Below, piece by piece: positions 43,231-52,200 of a stretch of 64,000 bases of DNA (position 1 is its first letter; every line of letters starts with the position of its first letter). The notes under the pieces are model-generated. The model searched no databases, had not been told where the DNA came from, and saw nothing but the letters and a program-made list of their open reading frames with translations. Source of the stretch: Streptomyces sp. Tue6028 (GTDB lineage Bacteria; Actinomycetota; Actinomycetes; Streptomycetales; Streptomycetaceae); NCBI RefSeq assembly GCF_002300165.1, contig NZ_MLCE01000006.1, positions 186,001 to 250,000 of the forward strand, in the 5' to 3' direction. Position numbers and translations under genes: made by a program.

Positions 43231-44172
43231 TTACGACGCGAAACCGCGTGCCAACTCGGGCGGGACGGTGCCCATTCGGTCACAGGCGTCGATCACCGCC
43301 TGCTGCACCTCGTCCAACGGCTGCCCCGCGGCCATCGATTTGGCGATCGCCAGGGCCGCCGTCTGCACGGTGAGCGCGCGGGCCGCGACGTCCAGGGCGG
43401 GCCAGGGATCGCCGTCCGCGGGGACGGCCGGGCCGCCGTGCCGCCGGTACGCGGCCAGGAAGCGGTGCCACTCGTCGGGCGGCAGCAGGCCGCAGGCGTA
43501 CCAGGCGGCCGGTCGGGCCAGGTCCCAGGCCGGGACGCCGACGCCCAGGTCGTCGACGTCGATGAGCAGCCAGGGTCCGGCGGGCTCGGGCCGGCGCACG
43601 AGCTGGCCCAGGTGCAGGTCTCCGTGGCACAGGGTCGTCGTGTCGGGCATGGGTGCCTCGGCGCGGGCCCAGCCGGGCAGCGCGGCCCAGGCGCGCAGGA
43701 CCGGTGCGGCGGCCGGGTGCGGGCCGGCCGCTCCGAGCCGCGCGACCGCGCGGGCCGCCTTCGCGGGTCCCCGCATCGGCGGCAGCCCCGCGGGGGCCGC
43801 GGCCCGGTGCAGGCGTGCCAGGAGGGCACCCACCGCCTCCCAGGGGGCGGCTTCGGGTGTCTCGGGGTCCACCGGCGTGCCGTACGGCCAGAGGGTCACC
43901 GTGCGGTCGTGCACGCGGGCCGACGCCGACGACAGCGGGGGGAGGAGGACGTCCGGGAGTGCGGCGGCCACGGAGACGCGGACGGCGAGCTCTTCGGGGT
44001 CGGTACCCGGGGCGTGGGCCTTGGCCACGGTGTCGCCGTGCCGGACGACGGTGCCGTCGTCCCGGTCCGCGAGAACAGTGTCCGTGACCCCGCAGGAGCA
44101 GTCCTGGGCACCTGGATGCGCCGCACGGCGCACGAGTGCGGCGAGCCCGGTGGGCAGAGCGTCTGTGGTCAC
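43231..44172 (-). CDS. aminoglycoside phosphotransferase (APH) family kinase
   Basis: It has 313 residues with a protein-kinase-like fold. The Brenner motif LCHGDLHLGQLVRR near residue 183 and the metal-binding LLIDVDDLGVGVPAWDLARP near 207 are intact, so it is probably an active small-molecule kinase. The N-terminal CSCGVTDTVLADRDDGTVVRHGD corresponds to the nucleotide-binding lobe. Substrate unknown; the family also contains choline, homoserine and sugar kinases, so antibiotic resistance should not be assumed. GTG at 44172 with AGGGGGA upstream. Confidence 0.87.
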   Translation of the reverse strand: MTTDALPTGLAALVRRAAHPGAQDCSCGVTDTVLADRDDGTVVRHGDTVAKAHAPGTDPEELAVRVSVAAALPDVLLPPLSSASARVHDRTVTLWPYGTPVDPETPEAAPWEAVGALLARLHRAAAPAGLPPMRGPAKAARAVARLGAAGPHPAAAPVLRAWAALPGWARAEAPMPDTTTLCHGDLHLGQLVRRPEPAGPWLLIDVDDLGVGVPAWDLARPAAWYACGLLPPDEWHRFLAAYRRHGGPAVPADGDPWPALDVAARALTVQTAALAIAKSMAAGQPLDEVQQAVIDACDRMGTVPPELARGFAS

Positions 44173-44471
44173 GGATCCCCCTGGCTGGTGCGACTCCGTC
44201 GCCGAGCGTACGCAGCCGTCGTGCGGGCGGTCGCACCGCACCGCACCGCACCGGTCGCACGCCCTGTCCGGTGGGCCGTCGCGAGCACCACACGGTACGC
44301 GCAGGCCGGGCTCCCCCCGACGGAGGAGAGTCCGTCGGTGAGCGGGGCGGCGGACCGGGCGAGGGTCAGGGAGCGCCGTTCGGATCAGGCCGCGGCGTCC
44401 GGTGCGGGAGGGGCTCGTCGCGCGCCGCCCGGGCGCGGGGCAAGAACGCGCCACCCGGGCACAGGGAAAGA
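44173..44471. other. intergenic region upstream of the APH-like gene
   Basis: No gene is supported. It includes a short tandem CGCAC repeat (about 44231-44252). The long open frame continuing upstream of the APH start has no conserved sequence. Confidence 0.4.
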
Positions 44472-44507
44472 AAATGCCCGCGCAGCTCCCCAGCTGCGCG
44501 GGCATTT
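44472..44507 (-). terminator. terminator after the 69-residue gene
   Basis: A perfect 16-bp stem (44472-44487 with 44492-44507) closes on CCCC and ends in an A-rich/T-rich base pair run, the most classical-looking terminator of the window. It lies 85 bases past the stop. Confidence 0.88.
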
Positions 44508-44592
44508 GTGCCGTCCGCCGCACCCCCGTCCCCACGGGGTTTCATGGCCGGATGTCCCCGCCCGGACCGCTCTTCCGGGCCTGGGGCGCCGC

Positions 44593-44802
44593 TCAGCGCC
44601 CCAGCATCACGCCCACGGACGACGCTTGTGTGACCACTGCATCCCAGCCGCCGAAGACGACCACGAGCAGGGCCGCCAGAGGAAGGACCATCGCTGTCGC
44701 CACCAGCGGGTGGCGGCGGCCCTGGCGGCTGTCGCCGAACGCCGCGGCGTACGCCTTGCGTCCCTGCGTGCGGATCGCTGTCCGCGGTGCCGTCTGGGCC
44801 AT
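44593..44802 (-). CDS. small membrane protein (69 residues)
   Basis: Begins MAQTAPRTAIRTQGRKAYAA, then SRQGRRHPLVATAMVLPLAALLVVVFGGW with a single hydrophobic helix, ending SSVGVMLGR. ATG at 44802 has a strong AGGAGAGGG site. The Arg-rich N-terminus suggests a cytoplasmic N-end. I do not recognise a family; it looks like a conserved Streptomyces small protein. A -10-like TAGATT lies about 100 bases upstream. Confidence 0.75.
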   Translation of the reverse strand: MAQTAPRTAIRTQGRKAYAAAFGDSRQGRRHPLVATAMVLPLAALLVVVFGGWDAVVTQASSVGVMLGR

Positions 44803-45001
44803 GGTCCCTCTCCTGACCGAATTTCAGTTGTGGTTGGCAGCGGCGGGCGTCTGACCTCGGGGGACGAGTGCTGCACCCGCCGCTTGACCTCAAATCTAGG
44901 GGCACGGCACCCGGGGGTCGTCATGCCTTCGTACCGATTGCCGGGCCTCCCGGAGGATGAGCGATGACCTGCGGTGTACTCCCCAGGGTGGAGATGAGGA
45001 C

Positions 45002-45277
45002 CTAGGACTCAGGGTCTTCCCCGAGGGGACGTCCGGTCTGCCCCGACTGTTCCGAGCTGTCCTCCCTGGGGACCGGCTGCTCCACCAGAGCCAGCACCCG
45101 GGTCGCCATGAAGCGGGCGGTACGCACCACCGATCCGCTTCGGGTGACTTCGCTCACTTCCACCACACCTCGGCGTACCGCCGTCTCCACCCGGCGGCCT
45201 GCCCTGCTCGCCACCACCTCGTACGTACGCGTCGTGTCTCCGGCGTCCACGACTATCTCCACACGGTCACCCTTCAC
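45002..45277 (-). CDS. small conserved protein of unknown function (91 residues)
   Basis: Begins VKGDRVEIVVDAGDTTRTYEVV and is predicted beta-rich (RTYEVVASRAGRRVETAVRRGVVEVSEVTRSG). An acidic/polar tail PREDSSEQSGQTGRPLGEDPES follows. The alternating strand pattern suggests a small barrel. I chose GTG at 45277, preceded by an AAGGGGG site; the longer in-frame start at 45373 adds low-quality sequence. It is divergent from the Ser/Thr kinase gene (about 200-base gap). Function unknown. Confidence 0.72.
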   Translation of the reverse strand: MKGDRVEIVVDAGDTTRTYEVVASRAGRRVETAVRRGVVEVSEVTRSGSVVRTARFMATRVLALVEQPVPREDSSEQSGQTGRPLGEDPES

Positions 45278-45473
45278 GGGCCCAATCCCCCTTCTGCGAC
45301 GGACGGTTGGGATCACAGGCAGCCCAAAGCGGTGCTGCCCGCAAGCTCCCTGACCACCCTTCAAGTTTCCCACCCGGCACTGACAATCGATCGGGCCGAG
45401 AGGGCGCGGCCTCTGCGCGCACCCGGCCGCGAAAACGTAAGCTGTGGCTCGTCAAACGGACAGGGCAGCGGGG

Positions 45474-46778
45474 ATGGACATGGCGATGATGCGCCTGAGG
45501 CGCGAGGACCCGCGTGTCGTCGGCTCGTTCAGGCTTCACAGGCGGCTCGGCGCGGGCGGGATGGGCGTTGTCTACCTGGGCTCCGACCGGCGTGGCCAGC
45601 GGGTCGCACTGAAGGTGATCCGGCCGGATCTGGCGGAGGACCAGGAGTTCCGGTCGCGTTTCGCCCGCGAGGTCTCGGCGGCCCGGCGCATCAGGGGCGG
45701 CTGTACGGCACGGCTCGTCGCCGCCGACCTGGAGGCGGACCGCCCCTGGTTCGCCACCCAGTACGTGCCCGGCCCCTCGCTGCACGACAAGGTCGCCGAG
45801 GAAGGACCGATGGCGGCCGCGGACGTCGCCGCCGTGGGCGCCGCGCTGTCCGAGGGTCTCGTCGCCGTGCACGAGGCCGGCGTCGTGCACCGCGACCTCA
45901 AGCCCTCCAACATCCTGCTGTCCCCGAAGGGACCGCGGATCATCGACTTCGGCATCGCCTGGGCGACGGGCGCCAGCACGCTCACGCACGTCGGCACGGC
46001 GGTCGGGTCCCCCGGCTTCCTCGCCCCCGAACAGGTGCGCGGCGCCGCGGTCACCCCGGCCACCGACGTCTTCGCGCTGGGCGCCACCCTGGCCTACGCC
46101 GCGACCTCCGACTCACCCTTCGGTCACGGCAGTTCCGAAGTGATGCTGTACCGGGTGGTGCACGAGGAGCCCCATCTCCAGGGTGTCCCGGACGCCTTGG
46201 CCCCGCTGGTCAGGGCCTGTCTGGCGAAGGACCCCGAGGAGCGGCCCAGCACGCTCCAACTGTCCCTGCGGCTCAAGGAGATCGCGGCCCGCGAGGCCCA
46301 GGGGATGCCGGACGCACGGCCGCCCGCGCCCCGCACGGACCCCGACCGGCCGACCGGCCGTCTGGCGGAGCAGTACGCCGAGCAGCGCACCCAGCGCCGT
46401 ACGCAGGGCACTCCCCCGCCGCGCACGGGCGGCACGAACGGCGGCTCCCGGTCGGGCTCGCGGCCGACGCCGGTGCGGAACACCGGCCGCTCCGGGGCCA
46501 GGCCCGCCCCGCGCAGCGGTGCCGGGCGCCCCGCGCCCCGGACCACCGGCACCGGCAGGCGGCCCGCCAACCCGCGGCTGCTGCGCCAGCGGCTGTTCGT
46601 GTTCGTCGTCGTGACCCTGCTCGTGGCGCTGGGCATCGCGGCGGCGCAGGGCTGCCAGGGGCCCGCCCGGGGCCTGGACGGCGACGGCGGGCGCCAGGAC
46701 GTACGGCAGGAGCAGGCGTCACCCCCGGCGTTGTCCGCCGGAGGGACGACGGCCGAGCGGTACCACGAGGACGCCTGA
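45474..46778 (+). CDS. Hanks-type serine/threonine protein kinase with one membrane helix
   Basis: It has about 434 residues. Kinase domain (about 20-285): glycine loop LGAGGMGVVY, invariant Lys in VALKVI, catalytic HRDLKPSNI, DFG (IIDFGIAW), and the activation/APE region PGFLAPEQVRG. A Pro/Arg/Gly-rich juxtamembrane linker (about 290-370), a single membrane helix (LFVFVVVTLLVALGIAAA, about 372-390) and an external tail of about 40 residues follow. There is no PASTA or other sensor domain. It probably autophosphorylates and regulates targets that cannot be told from sequence. ATG at 45474; GTG at 45444 is an alternative start. Confidence 0.9.
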   Translation: MDMAMMRLRREDPRVVGSFRLHRRLGAGGMGVVYLGSDRRGQRVALKVIRPDLAEDQEFRSRFAREVSAARRIRGGCTARLVAADLEADRPWFATQYVPGPSLHDKVAEEGPMAAADVAAVGAALSEGLVAVHEAGVVHRDLKPSNILLSPKGPRIIDFGIAWATGASTLTHVGTAVGSPGFLAPEQVRGAAVTPATDVFALGATLAYAATSDSPFGHGSSEVMLYRVVHEEPHLQGVPDALAPLVRACLAKDPEERPSTLQLSLRLKEIAAREAQGMPDARPPAPRTDPDRPTGRLAEQYAEQRTQRRTQGTPPPRTGGTNGGSRSGSRPTPVRNTGRSGARPAPRSGAGRPAPRTTGTGRRPANPRLLRQRLFVFVVVTLLVALGIAAAQGCQGPARGLDGDGGRQDVRQEQASPPALSAGGTTAERYHEDA

Positions 46779-46855
46779 CCGGCGCGGCGCGCTGTCGTGG
46801 AGTGACAGCCGGCCGCACCACGGTCGGGGGCGAACGTCCGGTGGGTCCGAGGGCG

Positions 46856-47674
46856 TCAGGCCTGGGGGCGGCCCGTGGCCACCGCGTAGAAGGCGACGGC
46901 CGCCGCGGCGCCCACGTTGAGGGAGTCGACGCCGTGGGCCATCGGGATGCGGACCCACTCGTCGGCGGCCATCAGGGCCTTGGTGGACAGGCCGTCGCCC
47001 TCCGCGCCGAGCATCAGGGCGACCCGGTCCATGCGGTGGGGGGCGGCCTCGTCGAGGGACCTGGCCTTCTCGTCCGGGGTGAGGGCGAGCAGCGTGAAGC
47101 CCGCGTCGCGCACCGTCTCCAGACCCTTGGGCCAGGAGTCGAGGCGGGCGTACGGGACGGAGAAGACGGCACCCATCGAGACCTTCACGGACCGCCGGTA
47201 CAGCGGGTCCGCGCAGTCCGGCGAGAGCAGGACCGCGTCCATGCCGAGGGCGGCGGCGGAGCGGAAGATCGCGCCGATGTTGGTGTGGTCGTTGACCGAC
47301 TCCATGACGACGACGCGGCGCGCCGACCGCAGCAGTTCCTCGGCCGTCGGCAGCGGCTTGCGCTGCATGGAGGCGAGCGCGCCGCGGTGCACGTGGTAGC
47401 CGGTGACCTGCTCGGCGAGCTCCGGGCTGACCGCGTACACGGGTGCCGGGAGCTCGTCGATGACGTCGCGCATGACGTCGACCCACTTCGCGGACAGGAG
47501 CATCGAGCGCATCTCGTACCCGGCGTCCTTGGCCCGTCTGATGACCTTCTCGCCCTCGGCGATGAACAGGCCTTCGGCGGGTTCGCGCTTGCGGCGCAGC
47601 TCCACGTCCGTGAGGCCCGTGTAGTCGCTCAGACGCGGGTCGTCGGGGTTCTCGACGGTGATGAGATCGGCCAC
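46856..47674 (-). CDS. TrmH/SpoU family RNA 2'-O-methyltransferase
   Basis: It has 272 residues. SPOUT motifs are complete: motif 1 VNDHTNIGAIFRSAAALG (about 125), motif 2 ALMLGAEGDGLS (about 220) and motif 3 IPMAHGVDSLNVGAAAAVAFY at the C-terminus, which form the knotted SAM site. The N-terminal domain (KREPAEGLFIAEGEKVIRRA) is the L30e-like substrate-binding part seen in rRNA methyltransferases and in thiostrepton-resistance-type enzymes. The target nucleotide is unknown. ATG at 47674; it is downstream of cobA on the same strand, with a 64-base gap. Confidence 0.92.
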   Translation of the reverse strand: MADLITVENPDDPRLSDYTGLTDVELRRKREPAEGLFIAEGEKVIRRAKDAGYEMRSMLLSAKWVDVMRDVIDELPAPVYAVSPELAEQVTGYHVHRGALASMQRKPLPTAEELLRSARRVVVMESVNDHTNIGAIFRSAAALGMDAVLLSPDCADPLYRRSVKVSMGAVFSVPYARLDSWPKGLETVRDAGFTLLALTPDEKARSLDEAAPHRMDRVALMLGAEGDGLSTKALMAADEWVRIPMAHGVDSLNVGAAAAVAFYAVATGRPQA

Positions 47675-47738
47675 AGGGTGATACTGCCTTGTCCTGGGTT
47701 CGGTGCCAACGGCTGGGAACGGGTTGGGTTACCCGTGG

Positions 47739-48983
47739 TTACTCGGATGTCTTCGGGGAGCTCTGCACGCCCACGTTCACGACCTGCCCGACGACGATCA
47801 CCGCCGGGGGCTTCACGTCCTGCTCGCGGACGGTCTCGGCGACGGTGGCCAGGGTCGCGTCGACGCGGCGCTGCGCGGCGGTCGTGCCCTCCTGGACCAG
47901 GGCGACGGGGGTGTCGGCCGGCTTGCCGTGCGCGACGAGGGTCTCGGCGATCCGGCCGATCTTGTCGACGCCCATGAGGATCACGAGGGTGCCGGTCAGC
48001 TTGGCCAGGGACGGCCAGTCGACCAGGGAGCGCTCGTCGTCGGGGGCCACGTGCCCGCTGACCACGGTGAACTCATGAGCGACACCGCGATGCGTGACGG
48101 GGATGCCGGCCGCACCCGGCACCGAGATCGAGCTGGAGATGCCGGGGACGACCGTGCAGGCGATGCCCTCCTCGGCCAGCGCCTGCGCCTCCTCCATGCC
48201 GCGGCCGAAGACGAACGGGTCGCCGCCCTTGAGCCGGACCACGGACTTGCCCTGCTTGGCGTGCTCGATCAGCGCGTTGTTGATGGCCTCCTGGGCCATG
48301 TAGCGGCCGTAGGGGATCTTCGCCGCGTCGATCACCTCGACGTGCGGCGGGAGTTCGGCGAGCAGGTCGCGGGGACCGAGCCGGTCCGCGATGACCACAT
48401 CGGCCTCGGCCAGCAGCCGACGGCCGCGGACGGTGATCAGGTCCGGGTCGCCGGGGCCGCCGCCGACCAGGGCCACGCCCGGTGTGCGGGTCCGGTGGTG
48501 CGGCGCGACCAGGGTTCCGTCGCGCAGGCCCTCGACCACGGCGTCCCGGATCGCGGCGGTGTGGCGGGGGTCGCGGCCCCGGGCGTCCGTCGTGAGGACG
48601 GCGACCGTGACGCCTTCGCTGTGGCCCGTCGCCGGGGTCCAGGCGGTCGCCGCGTCCGCGTCGTCCGAGCGGACGCACCACACACGGTGCCGCTCGGCCT
48701 CGGCCGAGGCGGCCGTGTTCGCCCCGTGGTCGCTCGTGGCGATCAACGCGTACCAGGCGTCGGCGAGGTCGCCGTCCTCGTACGGTCGCCGCGTCCACGC
48801 GATCTCGCCCGCGTCGGCCATCGCCTCGACGGACGGGGTCGCCTGCGGGGACACGAGGTGGATGTCCGCGCCTGCCGCGATGAGCGCCGGGAGACGGCGT
48901 TGGGCCACCTGACCGCCGCCGAGGACGACTACGCGGCGGCCGGCGAGGCGGAGGCCTACGGGGTAGGCGGGGTGTTCGGCCAT
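47739..48983 (-). CDS. cobA: uroporphyrinogen-III C-methyltransferase / precorrin-2 dehydrogenase (CysG/CobA type)
   Basis: It has 414 residues, bifunctional. The N-terminal domain (about 1-150) is the NAD-dependent dehydrogenase/ferrochelatase-like part: GLRLAGRRVVVLGGGQVAQRRLPALIAAG. The C-terminal domain (about 165-410) is the SAM-dependent methyltransferase with signatures VALVGGGPGDPDLITVRG and SVVRLKGGDPFVFGRG. It makes precorrin-2 and can oxidise it to sirohydrochlorin, feeding siroheme or cobalamin. ATG at 48983. It is separated from cobT by 241 bases and a strong hairpin, so the two may have separate promoters. I saw no cobalamin riboswitch. Confidence 0.93.
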   Translation of the reverse strand: MAEHPAYPVGLRLAGRRVVVLGGGQVAQRRLPALIAAGADIHLVSPQATPSVEAMADAGEIAWTRRPYEDGDLADAWYALIATSDHGANTAASAEAERHRVWCVRSDDADAATAWTPATGHSEGVTVAVLTTDARGRDPRHTAAIRDAVVEGLRDGTLVAPHHRTRTPGVALVGGGPGDPDLITVRGRRLLAEADVVIADRLGPRDLLAELPPHVEVIDAAKIPYGRYMAQEAINNALIEHAKQGKSVVRLKGGDPFVFGRGMEEAQALAEEGIACTVVPGISSSISVPGAAGIPVTHRGVAHEFTVVSGHVAPDDERSLVDWPSLAKLTGTLVILMGVDKIGRIAETLVAHGKPADTPVALVQEGTTAAQRRVDATLATVAETVREQDVKPPAVIVVGQVVNVGVQSSPKTSE

Positions 48984-49173
48984 GGGAGGTGCGGCTCCTC
49001 GTGCAGGGCGGTGCGGGGTGAGGCCGCTGCGGCGTTGGAGTGGCCCCTGACGTGCGGATTTTATGGTGCGAGCCGGTGAGCGGCGGGGGCGGGTGGGATT
49101 TTTCACCCGCCGGACCGTCCCTTCCCGGACCGCGGGATCGCGCCCGGGGCTCCGCAGGTACGGACGGGCGCGT

Positions 49174-49215
49174 GGTGCTGTCCGGGTGCTTCGCGTGAAG
49201 CGCCCGGACAGCACC
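49174..49215 (-). terminator. terminator after the bluB-cobT fusion
   Basis: A 13-bp perfect outer stem (49174-49186 with 49203-49215) with further pairing inside lies 10 bases past the stop at 49225. Confidence 0.8.
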
Positions 49216-49224
49216 GCCGATCGC

Positions 49225-52200
49225 CTACTTCTCAGTTACTCCCGCGGAGTCGAACGTCGCCACTTCGTGCATCGCGCGCGCCGCGCTCTGCACGACCGGC
49301 AGGGCGAGCAGGGCGCCGGTGCCCTCGCCGAGGCGCAGGTCCAGGTCGACCAGCGGGCGCAGGCCCAGCTTGTTCAGGGCGGCCACGTGGCCCGGTTCGG
49401 CGCTGCGGTGACCCGCGATGCAGGCGGCGAGGACCTCGGGGGCGATGGCGCGGGCCACCAGGGCGGCGGCGCCGGCGCTGACGCCGTCCAGGATGACCGG
49501 CGTACGCAGGGACGCGCCGCCGAGGAGCAGCCCGACCATCGCGGCGTGTTCGAGGCCGCCGAGGGCCGCGAGCACACCGATGGGGTCGGCCGGGTCCGGC
49601 TGGTGGAGCTCGATGGCGCGGCGCACGACCTCGGTCTTGCGGGCCAGGGTCTCGTCGTTGATGCCGGTGCCGCGGCCGGTCACCTCGGAGGGGTCGGTGT
49701 CCGTGAACACCGAGATGAGGGCGGCGGACGCGGTGGTGTTGGCGATGCCCATCTCGCCGGTGAGCAGTGCCTTGTTGCCTGCCGCCACCAGGTCGCGGGC
49801 CGTCTCGATACCCACCTCGATGGCGGCGACGACCTCCTCGCGGGTCATCGCGGGGCCCGTCGTCATGTCGGCGGTGCCCGCGCGGACCTTGCGGGGCAGC
49901 AGGCCCGGCGTGGCCGGCAGGTCGGAGGCGACGCCCACGTCGATGACGCAGACCTCGGCGCCCACCTGGTTGGCGAACGCGTTGCAGACGGCTCCGCCGC
50001 CCAGGAAGTTGGCCACCATCTGCCCCGTGACCTCCTGCGGCCAGGGGGTGACGCCCTGGGCGTGCACGCCGTGGTCACCCGCGAAGATGGCGACGGCGGC
50101 CGGCTCCGGGATGGGCGGCGGGCACATCCGGGACAGGCCCGACAGCTGCGCGGAGATGATCTCCAGCATGCCGAGGGCGCCCGCGGGCTTGGTCATCCGC
50201 TTCTGGCGCTCCCATGCCTCACCGAGCGCCTTGGCGTCCAGGGGGCGGATGTTGGAGACGGTCTCGGCGAGCAGGTCGTGCGGCTCCTCGCCGGGCAGCG
50301 CGCGACGGCCGTAGGTCTCCTCGTGCACGACCCAGGACAGCGGGCGGCGCTTGGACCAGCCGGCCTGCATCAGCTCGGGCTCGTCCGGGAACTCGTCGAC
50401 GTAGCCGACGCACAGGTAGGCGACGACTTCGAGGTGCTCGGGCAGGCCGAGGGCGCGGACCATCTCGCGCTCGTCGAAGAAGCTGACCCAGCCGACGCCG
50501 AGGCCCTCGGCGCGGGCGGCGAGCCAGAGGTTCTCGACCGCGAGCGCGGAGGAGTACGGGGCCATCTGCGGCTGCGTGTGGCGGCCCAGCGTGTGGCGGC
50601 CGCCGCGGGTCGGGTCGGCGGTGACGACGATGTTCACCGGGGTGTCGAGGATGGCCTCGATCTTCAGTTCCTTGAACTGCTTGGCGCGCCCCTTGGGCAG
50701 CGACTTCGCGTACGCCTCGCGCTGACGGGCCGCGAGTTCGTGCATCGCGCGCCGGGTGTCGGCGGAGCGGATGACGACGAAGTCCCACGGCTGGGAGTGG
50801 CCGACGGAGGGTGCGGTGTGCGCGGCCTCCAGGACGCGCAGCAGCACGTCGTGCGGGATGGGGTCGTTGCGGAAGCCGTTGCGGATGTCGCGGCGTTCGC
50901 GCATCACGCGGAGTACCGCCTCGCGCTCGGCGTCGTCGTAGCCGGGGGCCGCCGGGCCGGTGGACTCTCGTACGTCTTCCACTGCGGCCGTGCTCTCTTC
51001 CTGGTCGGCGACCTGGGTGTCCAGGTCGTCCGCTTGCTGTGCGACTACGGGCTCCGGGTCCGCGGTGAGCGGCTCGGGTTCGGCGGTGGGTGCCTCGGCC
51101 GGGGCGTCGGCCCCGGTCTCGGGCTCGCCCTCGCGGGGCGCCGGCACGACGACCGGAGCGATGGTCTCCGGCTCGGCGGCGGGGGCCTCGGCGAGGTCTC
51201 CGGCGGCTTCCTCCACCGGCACGGGCGCGGGTGCGACCACGATCATCTCGTCGGCCGGCTCCTCGGCCGTCGGCTGCTCCTCCTCGGGGAGCGGCGGCAC
51301 GGTCATGGCGTGCGGCGGGGTCGGGGCCAGGTGCGGGGTCGTCGGCACGGTGCCCTCCACGGGCACGAACTGGCCGAGCGTGTGGTCCTCCTGGACCTCC
51401 GGCGGGGTGGCGAGCGGGAGACCGGCGCCACCGGAGCTCTCGCCGGAGACGTACGGCTCCCCGTGCGGCCGGCCGGCCGACGCCTGGTGGGTCTGTCCGT
51501 GGGCGGCCACACCCACCGGAACGCCGTGCAGCGACTCGGCGGGCTCGCCCTGCGCGAACACGGCGGGGTCCTCGAACTGCTGGGCCGCGACGGCTTCGAG
51601 GCCGGGGACCGGCTGCCCGTGCGAGGGGTCGGTGGAGAGCGCGTGCTGCACGGCCTCGGGGGCGTGCGCGACAGCCGCCGGGAACGTCTGTGCGGCCTCG
51701 GCGTGGGCGGCGACGTCCGGGTACTGGACGGCCTGTTCCGGGTCGTGGACGGCAGGAGCCCCGAGCTGATCGGCCTGGGCCACCGGCTCGGCCACCGGTG
51801 CCTGGTCCTGCGGCGGGGCCTGGTGCACCGCGTCGGCGGGTGCGAAGTCCTGGACGGGGGCGCCCTGGGCGGGCGTGAAGTGCTCGCCCTCGGGCGGAAG
51901 CAGACCGGGCACGGCGATGTGGACGCCGTCGGTGTGCCCCGTCTCCTGCGGTACCGGCGGGAGGAGCGGAGCGTCCGTGGCCGGGAAGGCCATCGGCTCG
52001 AAAGTCTGCGCGACACGCGGGTCCTGGACGAGGCGCGGGTCCTGCGGGGCCGAGGTGTCCGCGGCGTGGTACGTCTCCGCGGCCGGCGGCGCCGTGTGCG
52101 GGTCCTGCGGCCCGTCGGCGACGGGTGCCTGCGCGTCCGGCACGTCCTGGGCGACCGGCGCACCGTCCGCGGCCTGGACGGAGTCGGGGGCCTGGATCCG

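Noticed and set aside
43231..44172. Calling the APH-family gene an antibiotic-resistance gene
   Set aside because: The fold motifs show only a small-molecule kinase; nothing links it to an aminoglycoside, and it has core-genome neighbours.
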